From positions 3,410,001 through 3,474,000 of the forward strand of contig CAVSMC010000001.1 of assembly GCA_963728935.1 (NCBI GenBank): a DNA stretch of 64,000 bases. The letters run 5' to 3'. The stretch comes from CAVSMC01 sp963728935. Its GTDB lineage: Bacteria > Pseudomonadota > Gammaproteobacteria > Burkholderiales > Casimicrobiaceae. Below are positions 25,533-35,500 of the stretch, piece by piece. The notes below the pieces were generated by a model, which was not told the origin of the DNA, searched no databases, and saw nothing but the letters and a program-made list of their open reading frames with translations. Both the position numbers and the translations under genes were made by a program. The first letter of the stretch is position 1. The number at the start of each line of letters is the position of its first letter.

Positions 25533-26711
25533 GTGAGCGACGAGCGCAAGTACCGCCCGGCAACGCGCGCCGCGCATCTCGGCCGCGATCCGCGCAAGTT
25601 CATGGGCGCGGTCAACACGCCGGTCTTTCGCGCATCGACGATCCTCTTCCCGAACGTTGCGACGCTCGAGCGCGCCGCCCGCGGCGAATTCGAGGGCTTG
25701 TCGTATGGACTGCATGGTTTGCCGACGGTGCGCGACTTCCAGGACGCGATCGCGCAACTGGAAGGCGGGCATGGCGCGCTCGCCGTGCCGTCGGGTTTGA
25801 CGGCCACGACGTTGCCGTTGCTCGCGCTCGCGCACCCTGGCGATCACGTTCTGGTCACCGACAACGTGTATGGGCCGACGCGCCGCTTCTGCGACAACCA
25901 CTTGCGCCGCTTCGGCGTCGAGGTGAGCTACTTCGATCCGCTTGCCGGTGGCGCGATCGAGCGCGAGTTTCGTCCCAATACGAAGCTCGTCTTCGCCGAG
26001 TCGCCCGGATCGCTCTCGTTCGAAGTGTCCGATATCCCGGCGTTCGCCGCTGTCGCACACGCGCACGGCGCGAAGCTGCTGCTCGACAATTCATGGGCGA
26101 CCCCGCTCAACTTTCGCGCGTTCGACCATGGTGTGGACGTCGCCGTGCATGCGGCGACGAAGTACATCGGCGGCCATTCCGACGTGCTGCTGGGCGCGAT
26201 CGTCGGCAACGAGGCGACGTTCCCGGCGCTGCACCGCATGTGGACCGATATGGGCATCGCCGCGTCGAGCGACGATTGCTTTCTCGGCCTTCGCGGCTTG
26301 CGCACCCTTGCGCTTCGGCTCGAGCGCCATCGCGACAACGCGCTCGCCGTGGCACGTTGGCTTTCGACGCGGCCGGAAGTGCGCGAAGTCATCTATCCGG
26401 CGCTGCCCGGCTCGCGCGGCCATGAGCTGTGGCGGCGAGATTTCCTCGGCGCATCGGGACTGTTCGCCGTCGTGCTGCAGCCGGTCGACAAGGCGCGCGT
26501 CGACGCGATGCTCGACGGTATGTCTATCTTCGCGATGGGATGGAGCTGGGGCGGTTACGAAAGCATGATCATTCCGACGTGGCCCGAGCGCTCGCGCACG
26601 GTGACCCAATGGATGGCCGGCGGCCCCTGTCTGCGCCTCGCCGTCGGGCTCGAAGACGTCGCGGATCTGATCGCCGATCTCGAGGCCGGGCTCGCGCGGC
26701 TTGGCGGTTGA
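25533..26711 (+). CDS. metC: Cystathionine beta-lyase (Cys/Met metabolism PLP enzyme)
   Basis: This is a 392-residue PLP enzyme of the Cys/Met gamma family. The substrate-binding YGLHGLPTV, the phosphate loop VPSGLTATT, the cofactor Asp in LLLDNSWATP and the PLP lysine in AATKYIGGHSD are present. The GWSWGGYESM segment is typical of MetC-like lyases, which release homocysteine, pyruvate and ammonia from cystathionine. The start is GTG 25533, nine bases after the repeat that ends gntK. Other gamma-family activities cannot be excluded. Confidence 0.87.
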   Translation: MSDERKYRPATRAAHLGRDPRKFMGAVNTPVFRASTILFPNVATLERAARGEFEGLSYGLHGLPTVRDFQDAIAQLEGGHGALAVPSGLTATTLPLLALAHPGDHVLVTDNVYGPTRRFCDNHLRRFGVEVSYFDPLAGGAIEREFRPNTKLVFAESPGSLSFEVSDIPAFAAVAHAHGAKLLLDNSWATPLNFRAFDHGVDVAVHAATKYIGGHSDVLLGAIVGNEATFPALHRMWTDMGIAASSDDCFLGLRGLRTLALRLERHRDNALAVARWLSTRPEVREVIYPALPGSRGHELWRRDFLGASGLFAVVLQPVDKARVDAMLDGMSIFAMGWSWGGYESMIIPTWPERSRTVTQWMAGGPCLRLAVGLEDVADLIADLEAGLARLGG

Positions 26712-26715
26712 CGCG

Positions 26716-27369
26716 ATGAAGCTCGCGATCCTCCCGGTCACGCCTTTTGCGCAGAACTGCTCGCTGTTGTGGTGCGTGCATACGAACGAAGGCGCGATCG
26801 TCGATCCGGGCGGCGATCTCGATCGCATCCTCGCGGCGATCGACAAGACCGGCATGCAGCCGACGAAGATCCTGCAGACGCACGGCCATATCGATCACGC
26901 CGGCGCGACGGCGGCGCTCGCGCGTCGCCTGAAGCTGCCGATCGAAGGCCCGCATCGCGACGAATCGTTCTGGATCGATCAGCTTCCTCAACAAGGACGG
27001 ATGTTCGGATTCCCGCCCGCCGAGATCTTCACGCCCGACCGCTGGCTCACCGACGGCGATACCGTCACGCTCGGCGCACACACGTTGCAGGTGCTCCATT
27101 GTCCGGGTCACACGCCAGGCCACGTGATCTTTTTCGCGCCCGACGTGCGGCTCGCGATCGTCGGCGACGTGCTGTTCAAGGGTTCGATCGGTCGCAGCGA
27201 CTTTCCGCGCGGCGATCAGGCGGCACTGATCCGATCGATACGTGAAAAGCTCTTTCCGCTCGGCGACGACGTCGCGTTCGTTCCCGGGCACGGACCGATG
27301 TCGACGTTCGGCGACGAGCGGCGCGACAATCCGTTCGTCGGCGACGACGCGGTGTCTCTCGACGCTTAG
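26716..27369 (+). CDS. Metallo-beta-lactamase-fold hydrolase, glyoxalase II-like (YcbL type)
   Basis: This is a 217-residue MBL-fold protein with the full metal-binding set: THGHIDHAG (HxHxDH), CPGHTPGHV, VGDVLF and a C-terminal PGHGP. The length and the opening MKLAILPVTPFAQN match YcbL-type hydroxyacylglutathione hydrolases that lack the large C-terminal domain. ATG 26716 lies four bases after the metC stop. The stop overlaps the convergent livG stop by four bases. Confidence 0.88.
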   Translation: MKLAILPVTPFAQNCSLLWCVHTNEGAIVDPGGDLDRILAAIDKTGMQPTKILQTHGHIDHAGATAALARRLKLPIEGPHRDESFWIDQLPQQGRMFGFPPAEIFTPDRWLTDGDTVTLGAHTLQVLHCPGHTPGHVIFFAPDVRLAIVGDVLFKGSIGRSDFPRGDQAALIRSIREKLFPLGDDVAFVPGHGPMSTFGDERRDNPFVGDDAVSLDA

Positions 27370-28136
27370 CGCCGCTCGCGAGCGGCGGCATCATCCTCGC
27401 CGAGATAAACCGCCTGCACGCGCGCATCGGCGCGGATCGCGTCGGGCGTGCCTTCGGCGATCAGCTTTCCTTTATCGAGCACCAGCACGCGATCGGCGTG
27501 GCCGAACACGACGTCCATGTCGTGCTCGGTGAAGAGCACCGCGATCTTGTCGCGCCGCGCGAGCTCGGTCGCGAGCTCCATCAGCCGCGTTCGCGTACGC
27601 GGCGACGTGCCCGCGGTCGGCTCGTCCATCAACAGCAGCCGAGGAGCATTCGCGAGCGCGAGTGCCAACTCGACGCGCTTCGCATCGCCGTACGCGAGTG
27701 TCGCGCAGCCGTTCTCGGCGAGTCGCGTGATGCCGATGCGCTCGAGCAGCGCGTCGGCCTCCTCTCGATAACGGTCGGTTGCGCGCGCCACCACGCTGTT
27801 CTGCGCGTCCGCGTGAGCGAGCAGCGCCACCTGCACGTTCTCGCGAACCGTCATCGAAGCGAACGTCGCAGCGACCTGGAACGTGCGTCCGACACCCGCG
27901 TGCGCGATCGCCCTCGGCGGCAATCCGTCGATGCGCGCACCGGCCAACAGGATCGCGCCGGCGTCGGGGACGAGCTGACCGTTGACGAGATTGAAGCAGG
28001 TCGTCTTGCCGGCGCCGTTCGGCCCTATCAACGCGACGAGCTCACCGGCCGCGACCGAGAACGACACGTCGCGCACCGCGTCTACGCCGCCGAACGACTT
28101 CGCGATGCGATCGACGACGAGCGTCGGCGCGCTCAT
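27366..28136 (-). CDS. Branched-chain-type ABC transporter ATPase (LivG-like)
   Basis: This is a 256-residue ABC ATPase of the HAAT/LivG class. Walker A is GPNGAGKTT and GVGRTFQV is typical of LivG. The signature is relaxed (LAYGDAKRVELALAL in place of LSYGQQ). Walker B is LLLMDEPTAG and the switch is FTEHDMDVVF. ATG 28136 is preferred; the frame is open further upstream only through the dispersed repeat. It belongs with the fused permease at 28252-30129. No LivF-like second ATPase is visible nearby. Confidence 0.88.
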   Translation of the reverse strand: MSAPTLVVDRIAKSFGGVDAVRDVSFSVAAGELVALIGPNGAGKTTCFNLVNGQLVPDAGAILLAGARIDGLPPRAIAHAGVGRTFQVAATFASMTVRENVQVALLAHADAQNSVVARATDRYREEADALLERIGITRLAENGCATLAYGDAKRVELALALANAPRLLLMDEPTAGTSPRTRTRLMELATELARRDKIAVLFTEHDMDVVFGHADRVLVLDKGKLIAEGTPDAIRADARVQAVYLGEDDAAARERR

Positions 28137-28140
28137 TGGG

Positions 28141-28234
28141 TGTCGTCCCCGCGAACGCGGGGACCCAGCGTCTTTCGGTGTCCCGGGCAGACGCGATCGT
28201 GACGACACTGGATTCCCGCGTTCGCGGGAACGAC
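28141..28234. repeat. Two-hairpin dispersed repeat, copy 2
   Basis: This has the same order as copies 1 and 3: CCCCGCG-AA-CGCGGGG, ACCCAGCGTCTTTCG, a longer linker, then ATTCCCGCGTTCGCGGGAA. It fills the gap between the livG-like gene and the fused permease. The hairpins could act as RNA stabilisers in the leftward message. Confidence 0.85.
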
Positions 28235-28251
28235 AGCATGCGACCGCGCAC

Positions 28252-30129
28252 TCATAGACGGAGCCTCGCCGCAACTCGCTGCCATGCGCCGCCTAATCCG
28301 AGCGGGAACGCGAGCACGATCAACAAGATGATCGCACCCATCATCGCCCGCCAGTATTCGGTCGCACGGGCGAGCGTGTCGGAAAGCCACGTGAACACAG
28401 CGGCGCCGGCGAGCGGTCCGGCGAGGCTGTTGAGGCCGCCGAGCAGCACGACGACGAGCGCGTCGACCGAACGCGCAATCGCGAGCGTCTCCGGCGAAAT
28501 GCTGCCCTTCGAGAACGCATAGAGCCCGCCGGCAAGCCCCGCGAACGCCCCGGCCGCCGCGAACGCCGCCCATTGCGTCGAGCGCACGTCGATGCCGGTC
28601 GCATCGGCGCGAAGCGGCGAGTCGCGCGCCGCACGAAGCGCGTAACCGAACGGCGCATGCGCAATCCAAACGATCGCCGTGAGCGCGATCGCGACGATCG
28701 CGAGCACGAAGGCGTAATAGGCGACCTTCGATCCGAGCCACGCCGACGGCCAGACGCCGACGAGCCCGTTCGACCCGCCGGTGACCGTGTCCCACTGGAA
28801 CGCGATCGACCAGACGATCTGAGCGAACGCGAGCGTGAGCATCGCGAGGTATACGCCGGAAAGACGCACGCAGAACCAGCCGAACAGCAATGCACCGGCG
28901 AGCGCGATCGTCGGCGCAAGGACGAGCGCTGCTTCCATCGGCACGCCGTGCTTCACGGCAACGGCCGCCGCATACGCGCCCAAGCCGAAATACGCGGCGT
29001 GGCCGAACGACGCCATGCCGCCGGGCCCCATCATGAATTGCAGGCTCGCGGCGAACAGCGCGACGATGAGAACATCGGTTGCGAGGATCAGCGTGTACTC
29101 GTCGCTCGCGAGCGGCAGCATCGCCGCGACCGCAAGCGTCGCGAGCGCCGCGGCGGCGCTTCGCCAACCGGGCGAGCGCACGAGCGCGCGCTGCTCGGGA
29201 ACGCGCGTCACCGGCGGCGCTGCCGGCGGCGTTCCGGCGAGCCCGTAGGGGCGCACGGCGAGCACGACTGCCATGACGACGAATTCGGCGACCAGCGTGA
29301 GCTTCGGGAGGGCGATCGCGAGCGTGCCGATCGTCACCGTTCCCGCCGCGATGCACAGCGCCTTGGTGAGTCCGATGATCAGCGCCGCGACGAACGCGCC
29401 GCCGATCGAGCCGAGCCCACCGACGACGGTGACGACGAACGCTTCGGCAACGATCGACAGGTCCATGCCGAGGTTCGCCGGTTCGCGCGGCAACTGCAGC
29501 GCACCCGCGGCGCCCGCGAGGAACGACCCGAGCGTGAACACCAGCGTGAACAGCCGCCGCTCGTCGATGCCGAGCGCGCCGACGAGCGTTCGGTTCTCGG
29601 TCGCCGCGCGAACCAGAACGCCGAAGCGCGTGCGTGCAATCAACAGCCACAGCGCGGCGAGCACGAGCGGACCCAGCACGAGCAACAGCAGATCGTACGA
29701 TGGCACCGCGCGCCCGAGGACGTTCAGAGCGCCGCGAAAGCCCGGCGCGCGCGGGCCGAGCAGGTCCTCGGCGCCCCAGATCGCGAGCGCGGCGTCGCGA
29801 ACGATCAGCACGACGCCGAACGTTGCCGTGAGCTGCAACAACTCGGGCGCGTGATAGATCCGGCGCAGCAGCAGCACTTCGATCAGCGCGCCGATCGCGG
29901 CGACCGCGATGGCCGCGACGAGCGCACCGCCCCAGAATCCGAGCGCCCCTTTCGGCATCGCATCGATCAGCGTGTACGCGCCGTACGCGCCCAGCATGTA
30001 CAGCGATCCATGGGCGAAATTCACGACCCGCGTGACGCCGAAGATCAGCGTGAGCCCCGCGGCAACGAGGAACAACGCCGACGCGCCGGCGAGGCCGTTG
30101 AGGAGCTGTGCGACGACGGAGGCGAGCAT
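28252..30129 (-). CDS. Fused LivH-LivM branched-chain-type ABC permease
   Basis: This 625-residue membrane protein contains both permease domains of a branched-chain/urea-type transporter in one chain. The N-terminal half (to about residue 300) is LivH-like, with GLTLIFGVTRVVNFAHGSLYMLGAY and VVGGLGSIGGAFVAALIIG. The C-terminal half is LivM-like, with MMGPGGMASFGHAAYFGLGAY and LLGGLNSLAGPLAGAAVF. ATG 30129 aligns with the usual LivH start; in-frame ATGs at 30150 and 30168 are possible. The substrate is unknown. Confidence 0.88.
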   Translation of the reverse strand: MLASVVAQLLNGLAGASALFLVAAGLTLIFGVTRVVNFAHGSLYMLGAYGAYTLIDAMPKGALGFWGGALVAAIAVAAIGALIEVLLLRRIYHAPELLQLTATFGVVLIVRDAALAIWGAEDLLGPRAPGFRGALNVLGRAVPSYDLLLLVLGPLVLAALWLLIARTRFGVLVRAATENRTLVGALGIDERRLFTLVFTLGSFLAGAAGALQLPREPANLGMDLSIVAEAFVVTVVGGLGSIGGAFVAALIIGLTKALCIAAGTVTIGTLAIALPKLTLVAEFVVMAVVLAVRPYGLAGTPPAAPPVTRVPEQRALVRSPGWRSAAAALATLAVAAMLPLASDEYTLILATDVLIVALFAASLQFMMGPGGMASFGHAAYFGLGAYAAAVAVKHGVPMEAALVLAPTIALAGALLFGWFCVRLSGVYLAMLTLAFAQIVWSIAFQWDTVTGGSNGLVGVWPSAWLGSKVAYYAFVLAIVAIALTAIVWIAHAPFGYALRAARDSPLRADATGIDVRSTQWAAFAAAGAFAGLAGGLYAFSKGSISPETLAIARSVDALVVVLLGGLNSLAGPLAGAAVFTWLSDTLARATEYWRAMMGAIILLIVLAFPLGLGGAWQRVAARLRL

Positions 30130-30265
30130 CGGCCGGGGACGGGCCGGCATCGAAGCGCCGGCGGGCAAAACGGTGGCCGATTCTACCGGCCAAGCGCCGT
30201 GGCGCGGGCGCGGCGTGCGGTCGTATCATTGCACGCCAGGCGCAAACGAAAAGGAGGAGCGAGCC

Positions 30266-31069
30266 ATGAAGCGTATGGGCAGACGCAGTGCGATGCGCGC
30301 GGCGCTGGCACTTTCGGCGGGATCGGTCGCGGCGGCTGCCATGCCGGCACGGGCGGCCGACACGCGCAAGACGCCGTTCGACGTGCCGCCGACGTTCATT
30401 CCGATCGTTGGCAGCGACGCACTCTTTCCGGTGCGCCGCATCTACTGCATCGGACGCAACTACGCGGCACACGCGCGCGAGATGGGCTCCGACCCGACCC
30501 GCGAGCCGCCGTTCTTCTTCCAGAAGCCGACCGACGCGATCCAGTACGTCGTCCCCGGAACGACCGCCGATCATCCGTATCCGACGCTCACGAAGAACTA
30601 CCATTACGAGATCGAGCTCGTTGCCGCGATCGGGAAAGGCGGCAAGAGCATCCCCGTCGAGCGCGCGCTCGACCATGTGTTCGGCTATACGGTGGGACTG
30701 GACATGACGCGCCGCGACCTGCAGCGCAAGATGGGCGACGAGAAGAAGCCGTGGGAGATCGGCAAGAGCTTCGATCGCGCCGCGCCGCTAGGCCCGATCC
30801 ATCCGGTGCCGAAGGTCGCGCATTTCAAGGACGGCGCGATCTGGCTCAAGGTCAACGGCGAAGTGAAACAGAACGCGAACCTCAATCAGATGATCTGGAA
30901 CGTCGCCGAGCAGGTGTCGAGGCTTTCCGAAGCGTTCGAGCTGATGCCCGGCGACATCATCTATTGCGGGACGCCGGAGAACGTGGGTCCCGTCGTGCCC
31001 GGCGATGTGATGACCGGGCACATCGACGGACTTCCCGATCTGATGGTGAAGGTGACCGCGCCGGTATAG
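30266..31069 (+). CDS. Fumarylacetoacetate hydrolase-fold protein with Tat-type signal
   Basis: This 267-residue protein has the FAH fold seen in acylpyruvases and 2-oxo-hept-3-ene-1,7-dioate hydratases. Landmarks are CIGRNYAAHAREMG, FFFQKPTDAIQ, the metal ligands in HYEIELVAAIG, and VFGYTVGLDMTRRDLQ. AAGGAGGAG lies just upstream of ATG 30266. Residues 1-31 (twin arginine GRRSAMRA, an Ala-rich core, then PARAAD) look like a Tat signal. That is unusual because most FAH-family enzymes are cytoplasmic. It sits between the transporter permease and its binding protein, on the opposite strand, which suggests it processes the imported ligand. Confidence 0.85.
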   Translation: MKRMGRRSAMRAALALSAGSVAAAAMPARAADTRKTPFDVPPTFIPIVGSDALFPVRRIYCIGRNYAAHAREMGSDPTREPPFFFQKPTDAIQYVVPGTTADHPYPTLTKNYHYEIELVAAIGKGGKSIPVERALDHVFGYTVGLDMTRRDLQRKMGDEKKPWEIGKSFDRAAPLGPIHPVPKVAHFKDGAIWLKVNGEVKQNANLNQMIWNVAEQVSRLSEAFELMPGDIIYCGTPENVGPVVPGDVMTGHIDGLPDLMVKVTAPV

Positions 31070-31072
31070 AGC

Positions 31073-31146
31073 GTCGTCCCCGCGAACGCGGGGACCCAGT
31101 GTCTTCGCGGCGAACGACTCTGGATTCCCGCGTGCGCGGGAATGAC
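31073..31146. repeat. Two-hairpin dispersed repeat, copy 3
   Basis: This is the third copy. It has CCCCGCG-AA-CGCGGGG, ACCCAGTGTCTTCG, then ATTCCCGC...GCGGGAAT. It starts three bases after the FAH-fold gene stop and lies between two convergent genes, where it can also serve as a bidirectional terminator. Confidence 0.85.
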
Positions 31147-31178
31147 GGCTGCGGGTGTCGTCGTTGGCTCCGTTCGAG

Positions 31179-32366
31179 CTACTGCGCCGGGCGCATCGCG
31201 CGCACCTGCGCATCGTCGGGCAGATAGTCCTTGCCGTCGGCGTATTTCCAGTCGACCATCACGCCCTTGCCGTCTTTCACGGCGGTGCGGCCGACGAACG
31301 CGCCCATCGTCGACTGATGGTCGATTTTGCGAAATGTCACCTTGCCGAACGGTGAATCGACGGTGAGGCCTTCGGCAGCGGCGACGAGCTTCTCGGTATC
31401 GGTCGACCCCGCCTTGCGGATGGCGGCGGCCGCCGTGATCACCGTCGTGTAGCCAACGACCGAGCCGAGCCGCGGATAGTCGTTGAACTTGGCCTGATAC
31501 GCATCGCGGAAGCGCTTGTGCGCCGCCGTGTCGATCGCATACCACGGGTAGCCCGTCACGTACCAGCCGACGGGCGCCTCGTCCTTCAGCGGGTCGAGAT
31601 ACTCGGGCTCGCCGCCCAGCAGGTTGAATACCGGCCGATCCTTGAACAGGCCGCGCAGCTCCCCTTCGCGAACGAACCGTGCGAGGTCCGGACCGAACAG
31701 CGACGAGAAGATCGCATCGGGTTTCGCGTCGAGCAGCGCTTGCACGACTGGGCCGGCGTCGATCTTGCCGAGCGGCACCGCCTGCTCGACGAACTCGAGG
31801 CCGCCACTCTGACGATAGATCATCTGCTTCTTGAACGCGGCGGTTGCCGACTGCCCGTATTCATAGTTCGGATAGACGATCGCCCAGCGCTTCTTGCCGA
31901 GCTTCGCCGCCTCGGGAACGAGCATCGCCGTCTGCATGAACGTCGACGCGCGCAGCCGGAACGTATAGCGGTTGCCGCTCTCCCAGACGATCTTGTCGGT
32001 GAGCGGCTCGGCGGCGAGGAAGAGCGCTTTGCGCTGCTTCGCGAGATCGGCGACGGCAAGGCCGACGTTCGACGCGAACGTGCCCATCAGCAACGCGGTC
32101 TTCTCGCGCGTGAGCAGTTCCTCGGCGACCCGCACGGCATCGCCGGGGTTGCCGTTGTCGTCGCGCGAGACGATCTCGATCGGGCGCCCGAGCACGCCTC
32201 CCGCCGCATTGACCTCGCTCACGGCGAGCTCCATTCCCTTCTTGTACGGTTCCAGAAACGCCGGGAATTGCTTGTACTCGTTGATCTCGCCGAGCTTGAT
32301 CGGCTGAGCGACGGCCGCAGATGCAACGGTGGCGGCGAAAAAAGCGGCAAGGCGAAGCACGTTCAT
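31179..32366 (-). CDS. Branched-chain-type ABC transporter substrate-binding protein (LivK-like)
   Basis: This is a 395-residue periplasmic binding protein of the Peripla_BP_6 (LivJ/LivK, urea, amide) fold. A signal peptide ends about residue 20 (SAAVAQ). The mature chain has IKLGEINEY, GMELAVSEVNAAGGVLGRPIEIV and a two-lobe organisation. It is read in the same direction as the fused permease and ATPase but is separated from them by the oppositely oriented FAH-fold gene. The ligand is not predictable; the context suggests an organic acid or aromatic breakdown product. Confidence 0.87.
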   Translation of the reverse strand: MNVLRLAAFFAATVASAAVAQPIKLGEINEYKQFPAFLEPYKKGMELAVSEVNAAGGVLGRPIEIVSRDDNGNPGDAVRVAEELLTREKTALLMGTFASNVGLAVADLAKQRKALFLAAEPLTDKIVWESGNRYTFRLRASTFMQTAMLVPEAAKLGKKRWAIVYPNYEYGQSATAAFKKQMIYRQSGGLEFVEQAVPLGKIDAGPVVQALLDAKPDAIFSSLFGPDLARFVREGELRGLFKDRPVFNLLGGEPEYLDPLKDEAPVGWYVTGYPWYAIDTAAHKRFRDAYQAKFNDYPRLGSVVGYTTVITAAAAIRKAGSTDTEKLVAAAEGLTVDSPFGKVTFRKIDHQSTMGAFVGRTAVKDGKGVMVDWKYADGKDYLPDDAQVRAMRPAQ

Positions 32367-32532
32367 CGAGGCTCCGAAGGTCGGGAAGGGCCGCTCGAGC
32401 GGCGACCAATTGCGCCACCGCCGGAGTCCGCATCGAAGATAGGGGCTCGCGACGCCTGCCGCAAGCGCTCCGGCGGTTATTTGCTTGGAACGACAACGAT
32501 GGGTGAATGGCGCGATAAAACGGTAAAATTCA

Positions 32533-35500
32533 ATGTCTTGCCGTCAAAGCAACGGTCTCGTCCCGCATCTTTACATGGATTTGTCCCTGCCATCACCGCT
32601 GCGACTGGCCCATGGCCTCACCTTCGCCGACCTCTATTCGGTCGAGGGCGCCGCGCGCATCGATGCGCTCTTCGCGACGCATCTCGCGAAGGCCGACTCG
32701 TCGCTGTCCGAGCGGCTCGTCGCCGCGCGGGCCGATCCGTCGTCGCTGATGGCGAAGGCCGAGTCGGAGCTCCTGATCGCGCTTGCGCCGCACGTCGAGG
32801 ACTTCATCGCGCACCTTTTCGGCGTTGAAGTCGACGTTCTCGCATTGCAAGCACGCCATCACGAGCTCGCGCCGCTGTATGCGATGAAACGCGTGTTCGT
32901 CCAGCGCAAGGCGATGAACACGCACAAAGCGGCCGAGGCGTCGACGTTCGATGGCGCTGCGCTCGCGCGCGATGTCGAAGCGCGCATCGGCGTGCGGCCG
33001 GAGGGCGTCGCCGGCGAGCTCGCGCTCGCCAATGCGGTCATCACGTGGGGCGAAGACGAGGCTGCCAACCACGAGTCGCTCGATATCGCGATGCGCTACG
33101 CGGCGTGGGCGGCGCATGCGCCGCAAGCGGCCGCGGTTCGCAAGGCGGGTGTCCTGTTCAGGGCGCCCCGCAAGCTCGACTACATGCGGCTCGTACCGAT
33201 CGAGCATGTCGAGCGCTTCGGCATCTCGATGACGAAGCTTCCCGACGATCATCGCCGCCGCCGCGAGGGCTTCGCGCTCACCGACGCCGGCATGGAGTTG
33301 CCGGCCGCGCTCGGCGAATCGCATTACTGCATCTGGTGCCACGAGCAGGGCAAGGACTCGTGTGCCAAGGGTCTGCCGGAGAAGAAGCCCGCCGACGGCC
33401 CTGCGCTCGAGACTCCGTTCAAGAAGACGGTGTTCGGCGTGACGCTCGCGGGCTGCCCGCTCGAGGAGCGCATCTCCGAATTTCACAAGCTTCGCGCCGA
33501 GGGCTGGGCCGTCGGCGCGCTCGCGATGGTGTGCATCGACAATCCGATGGTCGCCGGAACGGGCCATCGGATCTGCAACGACTGCATGAAGTCGTGCATC
33601 TATCAGAAGTCGGATCCGGTCGACATTCCACAGGCCGAGACGCGTCTGTTGAAGGACGTGCTCGCGCTGCCGTGGGGCTTCGAGATCTACGGCTTGTTGA
33701 CGCGCTGGAATCCGCTCAATCTGCGCCGTTGGCTGCCGGCGGCGCCGACCGGCAAGCGCGTGCTCGTCGTCGGCATGGGTCCGGCGGGCTTCACGCTCGC
33801 GCATCATCTGCTCAACGACGGCCACACCGTCGTCGGCGTCGACGGCTTGAAGATCGAGCCGCTGCCGAGCGCGATTTCCGGCGTGACGAGCTCCGGCGAG
33901 CGCGTGCCGTTCGTGCCGATCCGCGACGTCGCGACGCTGACCGAGCCGCTCGACGATCGCGTGATGGCGGGCTTCGGCGGCGTGGCCGAATACGGCATCA
34001 CGGTCCGCTGGGACAAGAACTTCCTCAAGCAGCTGCGGCTGCTGATCGAGCGGCGCGAGCGCTTCGCGATGTACGGCGGCGTGCGCTTCGGCGGCACGCT
34101 CGATGTCGAAGGCGCGTTCGACCTGGGCTTCGACCACGTCGCGCTGGCGGCGGGCGCAGGGCGGCCGACGGTCCTCGAGTTGCCCAACGGACTTGCGCAA
34201 GGCGTGCGCACGGCGTCCGACTTCCTGATGGCGTTGCAACTGACCGGCGCGGCGAAGAAGGACTCGCTCGCCAACATGCAGGTGCGCCTTCCGGTCGTCG
34301 TCGTCGGCGGCGGGCTCACGGCGATCGACACCGCGACCGAATCGCTCGCGTACTACCCGGTGCAGGTCGAAAAATTTCTCGCGCGTTACGAAGCGCTGGT
34401 CGCCGACCAGGGCCGGTCCGCCGTCGAATCGGTGTGGACGGCGGCCGAGCGGCCGATCGCCGACGAGTTTCTCGCGCATGCGCGCGCGATCCGTGCCGAG
34501 CGCGACGCGGCTGCCGGCGCGCATCGTCCCGCGCGCATCGTCGAGTTGTTGCAGCAATGGGGCGGCGCGACGATCGCGTATCGGCGCCGTCTGATCGACA
34601 GCCCGTCGTACACGCTGAACCACGAGGAAGTCGAGAAAGCGCTCGAAGAGGGCATCTGGTTCGCCGAGGGCCTGACGCCGCTCGCGGTCGAGGTCGACGA
34701 GCACGGCCATGCGCGCGGCCTCACGGTATCGGCGCAACACAACGACGGCGACGGCGTCTGGCACGAATACGCGCACACGGTGCTGCCGGCGCGCACGATC
34801 CTCGTCGCGGCCGGAACCTCGCCGAACACCGTCGCGGCGCGAGAAGACGCCGAGCACTTCCACGTCGACGGCAAGTACTTCCGTCTGATCGACGAGGACG
34901 GCGTACCGGTGAAACCCGTGCGCGGCCTCGCGAAACCGCCGGCTCCAGCGGTGCTGACCGACATTCGAGCCGACGGCCGCGCGACGAGCTTCTTCGGCGA
35001 TCTTCACCCGTCGTATTTCGGCAACGTCGTCAAGGCGATGGCGAGCGCGAAGCAAGGCTATCCGGTCGTGTCGCGGATGCTCGCGCGCGTCGCGTCCGCA
35101 TCGACCGAGGCGGACGCTGCGTTCATCCGCAGGCTCGACGGCGAATTGCGTGCGACCGTCGAGCGGGTCGAGCGACTGACGCCGACGATCGTCGAAGTCG
35201 TCGTGCGCGCGCCTGCCGCCGCTCGGCGGTTCAAGCCTGGGCAGTTCTATCGACTGCAGAACTACGAGACGCACGCCGCGATAGTCGACGGCACGCGGCT
35301 TACGATGGAAGGTCTTGCGCTCACCGGCGCGTGGGTCGACCGCGACAAGGGCCTGGTGTCGACGATCGTGCTCGAAATGGGTGGCTCGTCGGATCTTTGC
35401 GCGCAGCTCAAGCCCGGCGAACCCGTGGTGTTGATGGGGCCGACCGGAGCGCCCACCGAGATCGAGCCGGGCGAAGCGGTCGCGCTCGTCGGAGGTGGCC

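Noticed and set aside
28573..31227. An 884-codon rightward open frame across the fused permease
   Set aside because: It covers the antisense of a clear membrane protein and runs through the FAH-fold gene in the wrong frame.
32593..35274. An 893-codon leftward open frame opposite the giant oxidoreductase
   Set aside because: Antisense shadow with Arg/His/Glu-rich translation; the sense strand shows FAD- and NADP-binding motifs in order.
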